Assembly (NCBI GenBank): GCA_015494065.1
Contig: WGCA01000044.1
Span: 1 to 64,000 of the forward strand
Source: Thermodesulfobacteriaceae bacterium
Lineage (GTDB): Bacteria > Desulfobacterota > Thermodesulfobacteria > Thermodesulfobacteriales > Thermodesulfatatoraceae
DNA: 64,000 bases
Direction of reading: 5' to 3'
Position 1 is the stretch's first letter. Every line of letters begins with the position of its first letter. The position numbers and the translations under genes were made by a program. A model generated the notes under the pieces. That model did no database searches. It was not told where the DNA came from and saw only the letters and a list, made by a program, of their open reading frames with translations. Positions 19,267 through 27,972 of the stretch are shown in pieces.

Positions 19267-21015
19267 TTATGATCGTTTAAGGGGGATAACCTTTCTTTCC
19301 CGGGCAAAAGAATGGTAGAGCTCCCGGTAAAGGGGGCAGCGGGCCAGGACCTCTTCGTGTTTACCCGTGTCTACGATTTGACCCCGGTCCATGACCACCA
19401 GCAGGTCGGCGTTTTTGACCGTAGAGAGCCGGTGGGCGATGATCACGGTGGTCCGGCCCTGCATCAAGGTCTCAAGGGCCTGCTGGACCTTTTTCTCCGC
19501 CAGGGCGTCCAGGTGGCTGGTGGCTTCATCGAGAATCAAGATAGGAGGGTTTTTGAGGATGGCCCGGGCGATGGCCAGCCGCTGCCGCTGGCCTCCTGAA
19601 AGGTTAAAACCTTTGTGTCCCAGGACCGTATCGTAACCTTGGGGTAGCTGCTTAATGAACTCGTGGGCGTAGGCAAGCCTCGCGGCGGCGAGTACCTCTT
19701 CCCGGCTGGCTTTAGGGTTGCCAAAGGCGATGTTTTCGTAAACGGTGGCGTTGAAAAGGACGATGTCCTGGGAGACGATCCCAATTAAGGCCCTTAAGGA
19801 GCCCAGTTCGAACTCCCTTAAGTCGATGCCGTCAAGAAGTACCTTTCCCAAAGTGGGGTCGTAGAACCGGGGGATTAAGGAGACCAGGGTGCTTTTTCCC
19901 GCCCCGCTTGGTCCCACGATGGCTACGGTCTGACCGGCGGGAATTTCAAGGTTTATCTCTTTGAGGACCCATTCGGAGGTGTGGGGATATTTGAAAGAGA
20001 CCCGGGCCAAGGTTATCCCCTTTCGGGGGGCAAAGGCCTTCCTGGGTCCGCCTTCCTCTTCCGGGTAAGAAAGGACCTCTTCGATCCTTTCCAGCGCCGC
20101 GCTAGCGTCGTGAATACTGGTGTAGGCCCGGGAAATCTTGCGCACCGGGGTAAAGGTCATGAGGATGGCGGTAAGGATGGAGAAAAAGTCCCCCGGGGAG
20201 ATGACCCCCCTTACAATCAGGAAACCACCGTAGGTCAATACCAGGGCCCCCCCTACGCCGGTTAAAAAGTCTACTATGAGCTTTGAACCTTCCCGATATT
20301 TGGTCACCTTGAGAAGATAGCGGTAATAAGCCCTGAGTTCCTGCTGAAAGCGAGCAAGCAAGGCCCTTTCCTGCTGGTAGACTTTGATTTCTGGAAGTCC
20401 CTGCAGACTTTCCGCCACCCGGTGGGTCAGGTTGGCGATTTCCTGCTGGGCGTGGTGTCTGGTCCGCCGGGCCTTTTTACTCATCTGACGGGCACCTACC
20501 GCCACTGCCGGAAAGACCGTAAAGGAAAGCAAGGCTAGGTCCCAGCGCCTGGAAACGGCCACCACCACCAAACTTATGATAGTCAACCCTTCCAGGGTGA
20601 GGGTTTTAAAGACGTCTGCCAGGACCGGCTCCACCATGGTGGTGTCGTTGATTACCCGGGAGACCATCCGCCCCATGGTCTCATGGCTAGTCTCACTCAC
20701 CGGGAGACGCAAAAGCTTGGCGTACATCTTTTCCCGCAGGTGGTTTGAAAGCCTAAGGGAGGCCATACGCATGAGGTAGGCCTGAAAGAAGGTCACCAGC
20801 CCCCGTAAGAAATAAAGCCCTATCAAGGCTGGGGGAAGGAACTTGAGGTAATGATAATTTTTGGCGATAAAGACCCGGTCTAGTACCGGCTTTACCAGCC
20901 AGGCTACGGAGCCGGAAAGCAGGGAAGCTACCGCGCTTAAAAGAAGGGCCCCCAAGAGCAGGGGCCAATAAGGCCTGGCCAAACGCAGGGTCTTTAAGAT
21001 GACGGATTTTTTCAA
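19267..21015 (-). CDS. msbA: Lipid A export ABC transporter MsbA (permease-ATPase)
   Basis: 582 aa half-transporter that flips core-lipid A across the inner membrane. The N-terminal six-helix exporter domain contains WLVKPVLDRVFI, GRMVSRVINDTTMV and GVISPGDFFSI. The ATPase shows GPSGAGKST (Walker A), IVSQDIVLFNATVYENI (Q-loop), LSGGQRQRLAIARAIL and ILDEATSHLD. It lies between htpX (13 nt upstream) and lpxK (5 nt downstream); its pairing with lpxK supports lipid A rather than drug export. Confidence 0.94.
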   Translation of the reverse strand: MKKSVILKTLRLARPYWPLLLGALLLSAVASLLSGSVAWLVKPVLDRVFIAKNYHYLKFLPPALIGLYFLRGLVTFFQAYLMRMASLRLSNHLREKMYAKLLRLPVSETSHETMGRMVSRVINDTTMVEPVLADVFKTLTLEGLTIISLVVVAVSRRWDLALLSFTVFPAVAVGARQMSKKARRTRHHAQQEIANLTHRVAESLQGLPEIKVYQQERALLARFQQELRAYYRYLLKVTKYREGSKLIVDFLTGVGGALVLTYGGFLIVRGVISPGDFFSILTAILMTFTPVRKISRAYTSIHDASAALERIEEVLSYPEEEGGPRKAFAPRKGITLARVSFKYPHTSEWVLKEINLEIPAGQTVAIVGPSGAGKSTLVSLIPRFYDPTLGKVLLDGIDLREFELGSLRALIGIVSQDIVLFNATVYENIAFGNPKASREEVLAAARLAYAHEFIKQLPQGYDTVLGHKGFNLSGGQRQRLAIARAILKNPPILILDEATSHLDALAEKKVQQALETLMQGRTTVIIAHRLSTVKNADLLVVMDRGQIVDTGKHEEVLARCPLYRELYHSFARERKVIPLKRS

Positions 21016-21028
21016 AATTTAAGCCCCT

Positions 21029-21907
21029 TTAAGCCGCAAGCCCTTCCTTTCTGGCCATTTCTACCAGACGCCTGATCCGGTCTTCAATGGGGGGATGGGT
21101 AGAAAAGAGATGGGCCAGCCCTTTGCCCTTTAACGGGTTTACGATAAACATCTGGGCCTGGGCTGGGTTTACCTGCATGGGAAGCTTCCTGTTCCAGGCC
21201 TCCAGTTTTTCAAGGGCCCGGGCCAAAGAGAGCGGGCAGCGGCAAATCTTCGCCCCGGTGGCGTCCGCCAGGTATTCCCGGCTGCGGCTGATGGCCAGCT
21301 GGATCAACATGGCCGCCAACGGGGCCAGGATGATCATCAGGATAAGCCCCACGTAGCTTAAAGGATTATGGTCTTCGTCGTCATTTCCACCAAAGATGCC
21401 CCCGAAAAAGAGGGACCATTGGGCCATATCTGCCAGATAGGCGATGGCTCCGGCTAGTACCGCCGCTATGGTGGAGACTAAGATATCCCGGTTTTTGATG
21501 TGGGCGATTTCGTGGGCCAGCACCCCTTCCAGTTCGTCCCAGTCAAGCAGGTGCATGAGGCCTGCGGTGACGGCCACGGCGGCGTTTTCGGGATTGCGAC
21601 CAGTGGCAAAGGCGTTAGGGGTTTCGGTGGGGATCACGTATACTTTCGGCTTGGGGATCCCGGCCTGAGCGGAAAGCTTAGCCACTATTTGGTGGAGTTC
21701 CGGGGCTTCAGCCGGGGAGACGGGCCTGGCCCCTGCCATCTTGAGGGCCAGTTTGTCAGAATACCAGTAAGCAAAAAAGTTAAGGGCTCCCGCCAGTACC
21801 AAGGCGATGATAAGCCCCGTACGGCCCCCGAAAGCCTGTCCGATCACGAGAAAGAGGGCCGTTAACGCGGCCAGGAGCAAAAAGGTCTTTAAGGTGTTGG
21901 TGACCAT
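21029..21907 (-). CDS. htpX: HtpX family membrane zinc metalloprotease
   Basis: Membrane quality-control M48 peptidase. ATG 21907 gives 292 aa beginning [19 protein letters not shown]; the tracked start adds 14 residues with no family match. Two N-terminal helices are followed by the zinc motif HEIAH (His132, Glu133, His136) and two further hydrophobic segments around [10 protein letters not shown] and [33 protein letters not shown] supplies the third zinc ligand region. It is first in the run htpX-msbA-lpxK-sfsA; a GGGGG stretch sits 7 nt before the ATG. Confidence 0.94.
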   Translation of the reverse strand: MVTNTLKTFLLLAALTALFLVIGQAFGGRTGLIIALVLAGALNFFAYWYSDKLALKMAGARPVSPAEAPELHQIVAKLSAQAGIPKPKVYVIPTETPNAFATGRNPENAAVAVTAGLMHLLDWDELEGVLAHEIAHIKNRDILVSTIAAVLAGAIAYLADMAQWSLFFGGIFGGNDDEDHNPLSYVGLILMIILAPLAAMLIQLAISRSREYLADATGAKICRCPLSLARALEKLEAWNRKLPMQVNPAQAQMFIVNPLKGKGLAHLFSTHPPIEDRIRRLVEMARKEGLAA

Positions 21908-22013
21908 AATTTTCCCCCGTTTTATTTGGCATATTTGGTTTTCATACAAGTGGCAGGTCGCTAAAAAAATAACATTTTATACCCGCAAAGCAAGATAACT
22001 GCCTGATCTTCCT

Positions 22014-22754
22014 TCAAAGAAGGAACCAGAAATGTGCGACGCTCATTAGGTAGAAAGCGGCGGTTTCCGCCCGCAGGATTTGGTCCCCCAGGTGTACCAA
22101 CAAGAATCCTTTTTGCTGCAAAAAAGAGGCCTCTTCAGGAGAAAAACCCCCTTCTGGCCCGCTCAAAAAAAGCAGTTTATCCGGTCTGGAAGGGATACGC
22201 TTTAAGACTTCTTTGAGGCTTAAGCTTTTTTCTTTTTCGTAGGCAACCAGTTTATACGGGACCTCCTCTTCGGCTAATGAAGATAAAGGTTTGGGACCAT
22301 CGATTATAAGGGGCCAGAGCCGTCCGCATTGTTTGAGGCTTTGGGCGGCGCGGGCGCCAAGCTTGGGTACCAGGTTGGGGCCTGGTTTGACCACCGTGCG
22401 CCGGGAACAATAAAGGATTACGCGGCTTACGCCTAATTCTGCCGCCTTTTCGACCAGAAAGGAAAGATGATCCTTTTTGAGCAGAGGAAGCCCCAGGACG
22501 AGCTCCGGCGCTTTAGGGGCCTCCTCCCGTACCAATTCCAGCACCTCCACCCAGACCCTTCGCCCCAGCCTCTGGACCCGGCCTTTAAATTCGTGTCCTT
22601 TAAGGTCAAGGATGAGGATTTCGGCCCCTTCTTTCAACCTCCTTACGTGTTGTAAGTGGTGGCTTTCTTGGGGATCGAGTAAGACCCTCTGGCCGGGGAC
22701 GGCGCCAGGGGCCAAAAAGCGGGCTAGGGCTTTTTGAGGTTTAGCAGCACCCAT
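22014..22754 (-). CDS. rsmE: 16S rRNA (uracil-1498-N3)-methyltransferase
   Basis: SAM-dependent SPOUT methyltransferase acting on helix 44 of 16S rRNA. 246 aa. The PUA-like N-domain contains LDPQESHHLQHVRRLKEGAE. The knotted C-domain has LPLLKKDHLSFLVEKAAELGV, FLSGPEGGFSPEEASFL and LGDQILRAETAAFYLM. It overlaps prmA by 31 nt from the chosen start; a shorter start within the first ten residues is possible. prmA-rsmE is a common bacterial pair. Confidence 0.95.
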   Translation of the reverse strand: MGAAKPQKALARFLAPGAVPGQRVLLDPQESHHLQHVRRLKEGAEILILDLKGHEFKGRVQRLGRRVWVEVLELVREEAPKAPELVLGLPLLKKDHLSFLVEKAAELGVSRVILYCSRRTVVKPGPNLVPKLGARAAQSLKQCGRLWPLIIDGPKPLSSLAEEEVPYKLVAYEKEKSLSLKEVLKRIPSRPDKLLFLSGPEGGFSPEEASFLQQKGFLLVHLGDQILRAETAAFYLMSVAHFWFLL

Positions 22755-23650
22755 TCTTCAAATTCGGGATCGATCCTTTCTAGGACCTTTTTGAGGCCTA
22801 AGGAGAGGTATTTTTTCTCTAAGGAGGGGGCCTCTTCTTGCAAAAAGCCTGAGAGCAAAAGGTGCCCGCCGGAATTGAGCAGTTCCGCAAGCTTTTCGGC
22901 CATAAGTTCCAGCTCGTAGGCCGAAATGTTAGCACAAATCAGGTCAAACCCTGCCATTATCTCCCAGACCGGGGTGGTGGAAACGAAGACCTGGTCGTGG
23001 AGGTGGTTGCGCAGGACGTTTTGGCGGGCCACTTCCGTGGCTTCAGGGTCGATATCAAGGGCTATTACCTCTTTGGCCCCGAGTTTTCCCGCGGCAATGG
23101 CCAGGATGCCCGTCCCGGTACCCACGTCAAGGACCGTGGGGGCTACGCCAGCGGGGAGAAAGACCTCTTCGAACAATTCTTCCATGCGTTCCAAAACCAT
23201 ATAGGTAGAAGGGTGGTGTCCGGTACCAAAGGCTCGGCCCGGGTCGATTTCGATGACGATTTCATGTTGTTCAGGGACGTAAACCTCCCAAGAAGGTTTG
23301 ATCACCAGCCGTTTACCCACCTTAAGCGGCTTAAAATAGGCCTGCCAGGCGCAGGCCCAATCTTCTTCTGGCAAGGGCCTGGTCTCCAGAGAGAAGCGGA
23401 ACTCGCCTGGGTGTAATTCTTCAAGGGAAGCCAAATATTGGTAGATCTTTTTGATGAGGCCGGTTTCCGTCTGTTCAGGGGCCAGATAACCCGTCACCCT
23501 GACCAAAGGGCCTTCTTCCGGGTGCGGTTCTAAGTCTTCCATCTTTACGCCGTGTCCGGTGGTCTCCACGAAGAAATTACCTACCGCGTCGGCCAGATAG
23601 GCCGGAACCACCGTAGAAATCTCCAGCCAGAGACGTTCTTTTGAGCCCAT
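22724..23650 (-). CDS. prmA: Ribosomal protein L11 methyltransferase
   Basis: Trimethylates ribosomal protein L11 using SAM. 308 aa. The N-terminal substrate-binding domain is followed by IEIDPGRAFGTGHHPSTYMVLE, the class I SAM motif TVLDVGTGTGILAIAAGKLG, then LDIDPEATEVARQN and DLICANISAYELELM (post-II motif). It is read with rsmE and diverges from the M23 peptidase gene across about 62 bp. Confidence 0.95.
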   Translation of the reverse strand: MGSKERLWLEISTVVPAYLADAVGNFFVETTGHGVKMEDLEPHPEEGPLVRVTGYLAPEQTETGLIKKIYQYLASLEELHPGEFRFSLETRPLPEEDWACAWQAYFKPLKVGKRLVIKPSWEVYVPEQHEIVIEIDPGRAFGTGHHPSTYMVLERMEELFEEVFLPAGVAPTVLDVGTGTGILAIAAGKLGAKEVIALDIDPEATEVARQNVLRNHLHDQVFVSTTPVWEIMAGFDLICANISAYELELMAEKLAELLNSGGHLLLSGFLQEEAPSLEKKYLSLGLKKVLERIDPEFEEWVLLNLKKP

Positions 23651-23712
23651 CGCTACCGAAAGGTAAGCACGAAAACCTTGATTTTCAAAGAGCTTTCTGG
23701 CATCCTCAGGCC

Positions 23713-24597
23713 ATGAATCAAAAAGGGTGGTTTTCCTTTCCTTACCATAAAGTCAAAAAAGGGCCTTCTTGGATAAAAAGGCGGGAATACCTCCTAGGGG
23801 TGGGGCTGATCTTTTTTTCTCTCCTTTCAGCCTTTCTTTTTTACCAGAATGTTGTTCTTAAGCGGGAAATCGCCGCCCTTAAAAGGGCCGTCGTGACCTT
23901 GGAATTGCGGGAGAAGGAACTTGAAACGCAACTTGACCAGCTCCAAAAAGAAAAAGAGGAATTGCTGCAGCAGGCCCTGGGGTCGCTACGCAAGCGCACT
24001 TCCTACGTGGAAAAGATCATCCGCCAGCTGGGTCTTTCCCGCCATTTTGGTACGGCCCGCAAGCAAAAGGCCCTGGGCGGACCTTATCTCCCCCCGCAAA
24101 AGGAATACGAAATCTTAATTGAGAAAATTAGCACGTACCTCACCAAGTTTTCTAAAGTCCCTTTGGGTAAGCCGTGCCGGGGTTACATCTCTTCTTACTA
24201 TGGTTACCGGCGGGATCCTTTTACCGGAAAGAGGGCCTTTCACAGCGGCATCGATATCGTGGCCCGTTACGGGGCCCCGGTGCGGGCCACCGCCGACGGG
24301 GTGGTGTGGCGCGTGGGTTACAGCCGGGGGCTTGGTCGTTACGTCAAGATCAGGCATAAACACGGTTTTATGACCGTTTACGGGCATCTGCGCAGATACG
24401 TGGTTAAACGAGGAGAACGGGTAAAGAAGGGCGAAATCATTGGCTACGTGGGCAATACCGGCCGGAGCACCGGACCCCACCTCCACTACGAAATCAGGCG
24501 CTGGGGCCGCAGTCTGAACCCGTTGCGTTTTATCAGGGCCGAAAGAAGGCTTGCCCGTCTCAACCTTCCCCACCGATTGCCAGCGTCCCAAAAGTGA
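23713..24597 (+). CDS. Membrane-anchored M23 (LytM-type) peptidase
   Basis: 294 aa. A cytoplasmic N-terminus is followed by one membrane helix (YLLGVGLIFFSLLSAFLFYQ), a coiled coil (about 50-95, rich in Glu/Lys/Leu) and a C-terminal M23 domain. Zinc ligands sit in FHSGIDIVARYGAPV and PHLHYEIRRWG. Such proteins cut peptidoglycan cross-links or activate amidases during growth or division. ATG 23713 removes the overlap with divergent prmA present in the tracked ORF; no strong Shine-Dalgarno precedes it, so the start is moderately certain. Confidence 0.9.
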   Translation: MNQKGWFSFPYHKVKKGPSWIKRREYLLGVGLIFFSLLSAFLFYQNVVLKREIAALKRAVVTLELREKELETQLDQLQKEKEELLQQALGSLRKRTSYVEKIIRQLGLSRHFGTARKQKALGGPYLPPQKEYEILIEKISTYLTKFSKVPLGKPCRGYISSYYGYRRDPFTGKRAFHSGIDIVARYGAPVRATADGVVWRVGYSRGLGRYVKIRHKHGFMTVYGHLRRYVVKRGERVKKGEIIGYVGNTGRSTGPHLHYEIRRWGRSLNPLRFIRAERRLARLNLPHRLPASQK

Positions 24598-24604
24598 TTA
24601 ATTA

Positions 24605-24621
24605 AATTCCTCTGAGGAATT
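24605..24621. repeat. 17-bp perfect palindrome upstream of the Gld-type ABC operon
   Basis: AATTCCTC-T-GAGGAATT is a perfect dyad with a one-base centre, lying 17 nt before the ATPase start codon. A one-base centre cannot form a simple tight RNA loop, so a dimeric repressor operator is more likely than a terminator; no T-run follows. Confidence 0.6.
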
Positions 24622-24638
24622 CTTGAGGGGGAAAGCGC

Positions 24639-25568
24639 ATGATCGAGGCCTCCGGGCTGACCATGGTCTACGGCCCTGTAGTGGCGGTAAAAGACGTGTC
24701 CTTTGTGGTGAGACCTGGGGAGATAATGGGACTCCTTGGGCCCAACGGCGCAGGCAAGACCACCATTTTGAAAATTCTGGCCACCCAGATCGTCCCTACC
24801 GCAGGGGAGGCCAAGATCGCCGGGATAAAGGTTCTAGAAGACCCCATTGGAGCCCGGGAAAGGCTGGGGTTCCTACCGGAAAACGCCCCCCTGTACGACC
24901 AGATGGAAGTAAGAGAATACCTCTCCTTTGTGGCGGAAGCGCGCCTTGATCCGGAAAAGAGGGGGGAACGCCTGGCCTGGGTCAGGGAGACCTGCGGGCT
25001 TGAAGAGGTGTGGTACGTCCCCATAGGAGAGCTCTCCAAAGGGTTTAGACAACGGGTGGGCCTGGCCCAGGCCCTGATTCACGACCCCCCTTGTCTTATC
25101 CTTGATGAGCCTACCACCGGGCTTGACCCCCTTCAGATCGTCGAAATAAGGCGGCTTATCAAGGAGCTTGCCCGGGAGAAGGCCATCATTTTTTCCACCC
25201 ATATCCTCCAGGAAGTAGAGGCCCTGGCGGACTGGGTGAGCATCATAAACGAAGGGCGCCTAGTGGCCCAGGGTAAGCTTGCCACCCTGGCCGAGCAGGC
25301 CTTTCCTGAAACGAGACTTTATTTGCGCACGGACAAACCCTTTGATGAGGCCTTGGCTCGGATAGCTGGGCTCAGGTTTGAAAGGCTTGAGGCCGAAGAC
25401 GGATACGCTTACCGGCTTTATTTCAGAGGCCATATGGAACCGACTCTTACTGAGGCGGCCTGTGCGGCGGGGGTGACCATTCTGGCCTTAGAAAGGGAAA
25501 GCGAAGACCTGGAGCAGATCTTTTTGAGGCTCATTGCCCGGAAGGAGGGGACCGATGCGGGGGCTTAA
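24639..25568 (+). CDS. ABC transporter ATP-binding protein (GldA-like)
   Basis: 309 aa cytoplasmic ATPase. Walker A GLLGPNGAGKTT, signature LSKGFRQRVGLAQAL, Walker B LILDEPTTGLDP and ATHIL-type H-loop (FSTHILQEVEAL). A roughly 80-residue C-terminal extension follows the ATPase, as in GldA/CcmA-type exporters. A GAGGGGG RBS precedes ATG 24639. It overlaps the permease gene by 14 nt. Together with the next two genes it forms a Gld-type ABC system; cargo unknown. Confidence 0.9.
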   Translation: MIEASGLTMVYGPVVAVKDVSFVVRPGEIMGLLGPNGAGKTTILKILATQIVPTAGEAKIAGIKVLEDPIGARERLGFLPENAPLYDQMEVREYLSFVAEARLDPEKRGERLAWVRETCGLEEVWYVPIGELSKGFRQRVGLAQALIHDPPCLILDEPTTGLDPLQIVEIRRLIKELAREKAIIFSTHILQEVEALADWVSIINEGRLVAQGKLATLAEQAFPETRLYLRTDKPFDEALARIAGLRFERLEAEDGYAYRLYFRGHMEPTLTEAACAAGVTILALERESEDLEQIFLRLIARKEGTDAGA

Positions 25569-27972
25569 GGCGGTCTTAAAAAGGGAGCTGGCTTCCTATT
25601 TTAACGCCCCGGTGGCCTATGTTTTCGCCGTGGTCTTTTTACTGGTGGCCAACGGGCTCTTTATGACCACCTTTTTCCTGGCCGGGCTCTGTGATATGCG
25701 CTCCTTCTTCCAGACCCTGCCCCTGCTCTTACTCGTTTTTATTCCGGCCCTTACCATGCGTTTGTGGGCGGAAGAGAGACGGAGCGGCACCCTGGCCCTC
25801 CTTTATTCCTTGCCCACTTCTTCCGGGACGTTGGTGCTGGGGAAGTTTTTGGCCGCGTTTTTCTTCTCCCTCCTGACGCTCGCCAGCACCTTTATTATCC
25901 CGGTCATGCTGGCCGCCCTGGGTGACCCGGACTGGGGTCCTATCTGGGGCGGGTACCTCGGAGCGGCCCTCCTTGTGGCCTTTCTCATCTCCTTGGGACA
26001 GGCAGTCTCTGCCTTTTTCTTGGATCAGATCGTGGCCTTTATCATCGCACTGGTGGCGGGGTTTGTGAGTTACCTGGTGGGGACCGATTTGATCTCCACC
26101 TCCCTTGATAGCTGGTTGCCCGGGGTCGGGAGTTTTTTGCGCCAGGCCCTGGGACTTTCCCCCCATTTCTCTTCCCTGGCCAAGGGAGTCCTTCCCCTGC
26201 GAGATGTCCTGTTTTTTCTCTCCTATACCGTTGGTTTCTTGATTCTTAATGCTTTTACGGTGTCCGGGTTTCTCCGGTATTTTGAAAGGAAGTCCTTTTA
26301 CGTGGGGGCCGTTTTTCTGCTAGGGGGGCTTTTATTTTTCAACGCGGCGCTTGTAAACGTCAAGCTCCCGCGGTTTGACCTTACCGAAGAGAAGATCTAT
26401 ACCGTCTCCCCGGCGGCCCAGAAGGTGCTTAAGCGCCTTGAGGTCCCCATTAAGGTCACCTATTACGTCTCCCCAAAGGAGCAGCTACCGGCTCCCATGA
26501 AGACTATCGCCCGGGACGTGACGGATATTTTGGCCGAATTTGCCGCCCTCTCCCCCAAATTTACCTATCGCATCGTTGATCCTACCAAAGACCCCGAACT
26601 CATTCCCAAATTGCGGCAAAAAGGGATCGTGCCTTTTGCGGTGCAGACCATCGAAAGAGACGAAGTCAGTGTAAGGCGCATCTACAGCGCCTTAAGCATC
26701 TCCTACCTGGACAAGAAAGAAGAAATTATCCCGGAAATCATGCCTGATAACCTGGGCACCCTGGAATACGACCTCATCGCCCGCATTTACAAGCTGACCC
26801 TTAAAGAAAAACCCCTGGTGGCATTAATGGTTCCGGCACCTACGGCCAGCCCCTTTATGATGGGGCCGCAGGACCCTTACCGCACGTTGAGGGACGTGCT
26901 TTCCTACTCGGGGCTTGAGCTCAGGAACATCAGCCTCACGGCCCAGGATCCTATCCCGGAAAAGGCCAAGCTCCTCCTTATCGTGGAACCAAAGGAGCTT
27001 AACGACCGCCAGCTTTACGAAATAGAACGTTTTCTGCGCTCGGGCCGTTCCGTAATCATAGCGGCCCAGGGTTTCAAATACGCTTACAATCCTGACCCGG
27101 AAGGGGAGATCGTGGCCTACCCCCTCAAAGAGCCTTTGACGGTCAACAAGTGGCTTAAAAGGCTTGGGGTTGAAATAGACGAAAGACACCTTTTTGACGA
27201 ACAGAGTGTGGTGCTAGCCCTATCTGTCCCCCGCCGTATCGGTATGTTCACCGCCATCATCCGGCAACCGGTACGTTTTCCCATGCAGATCCAGGTGTTG
27301 CCTCCACAAATGAACCAGAAGCTTTCGGTGACCAGCAGGCTCTCGGCCCTGCTTTATCTTTGGGGCAGCGCCCTTAAGTTGGACGAAGAAAAGCTGGCCA
27401 AGCTTGGGCTTGAGGCAGAAGAACTCTTTCATTCAAGCCCTCGCTCCTGGCTGCACCCGTACAGCCCTGGCCCTTTAAAGGCAGAAACCCTGGCCCCGGC
27501 CCCCAAAGATCCCAAAGGCCCTTTTCCGTTGGCATTGATGCTTTCCGGCCGCTTCCCGCGCACCTTTGAAAAGGTTCCCCCGTGGCCGGAAGAAAAGGAC
27601 CAGAAGAAAAAAGTGGGCGAGAAAGAGCCTCCCAATAATGGTTCTGGTAAAGATGCTCTTTCGTCCAAGAAGTCCCGTTTGGTCCTGGTGGGCTCAAGCG
27701 AGATGTTTGCCGAAAGCGCCATCCAGGCCTTCAGCAACGCCGTCTTTCTGGCTAACCTAGCCGAAAGTCTCACCCTGGGGGAAGAGCTTCTCTACATCAG
27801 GGCCAAGACTCAAGTACAGCGTTACCTGCGGGAAGTCTCAGACCGGGAGAAGTTTTTCTGGCGGATATTGGTCATGTTCGGGCCCCCAGCGGTATGGGTC
27901 CTGTTTGGCGGAGTGCACGCGGTTAGGAGGCGTCGGCGTCGGGAAAAATATTTGAGGCGGAGGGCAAGATGA
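25555..27972 (+). CDS. Fused ABC-2 permease (GldF-like) and GldG-like domain protein
   Basis: 805 aa from ATG 25555 (AGGAGGGG at 25543-25550; the tracked TTG at 25534 is rejected). Residues 1-240 are an ABC-2 membrane domain with six helices (AYVFAVVFLLVANGLFM, LLLLVFIPALTMRLWAEERR, FIIPVMLAALG). It is followed by another helix (FLLGGLLFFNAALVNV) and a large periplasmic GldG/DUF7088-like domain beginning FDLTEEKIYTVSPAAQKVLK. It ends in a C-terminal helix and an Arg-rich tail. In many bacteria GldF and GldG are separate genes. Confidence 0.87.
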   Translation: MRGLKAVLKRELASYFNAPVAYVFAVVFLLVANGLFMTTFFLAGLCDMRSFFQTLPLLLLVFIPALTMRLWAEERRSGTLALLYSLPTSSGTLVLGKFLAAFFFSLLTLASTFIIPVMLAALGDPDWGPIWGGYLGAALLVAFLISLGQAVSAFFLDQIVAFIIALVAGFVSYLVGTDLISTSLDSWLPGVGSFLRQALGLSPHFSSLAKGVLPLRDVLFFLSYTVGFLILNAFTVSGFLRYFERKSFYVGAVFLLGGLLFFNAALVNVKLPRFDLTEEKIYTVSPAAQKVLKRLEVPIKVTYYVSPKEQLPAPMKTIARDVTDILAEFAALSPKFTYRIVDPTKDPELIPKLRQKGIVPFAVQTIERDEVSVRRIYSALSISYLDKKEEIIPEIMPDNLGTLEYDLIARIYKLTLKEKPLVALMVPAPTASPFMMGPQDPYRTLRDVLSYSGLELRNISLTAQDPIPEKAKLLLIVEPKELNDRQLYEIERFLRSGRSVIIAAQGFKYAYNPDPEGEIVAYPLKEPLTVNKWLKRLGVEIDERHLFDEQSVVLALSVPRRIGMFTAIIRQPVRFPMQIQVLPPQMNQKLSVTSRLSALLYLWGSALKLDEEKLAKLGLEAEELFHSSPRSWLHPYSPGPLKAETLAPAPKDPKGPFPLALMLSGRFPRTFEKVPPWPEEKDQKKKVGEKEPPNNGSGKDALSSKKSRLVLVGSSEMFAESAIQAFSNAVFLANLAESLTLGEELLYIRAKTQVQRYLREVSDREKFFWRILVMFGPPAVWVLFGGVHAVRRRRRREKYLRRRAR

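Noticed and set aside
22009-22025. TTCCTTC-AAA-GAAGGAA hairpin at the rsmE stop
   Set aside because: AT-rich short stem without a T-run on the relevant strand; likely chance.
23641-23712. Upstream start of the M23 peptidase ORF
   Set aside because: Runs into the divergent prmA start and adds residues without a membrane or family signal.
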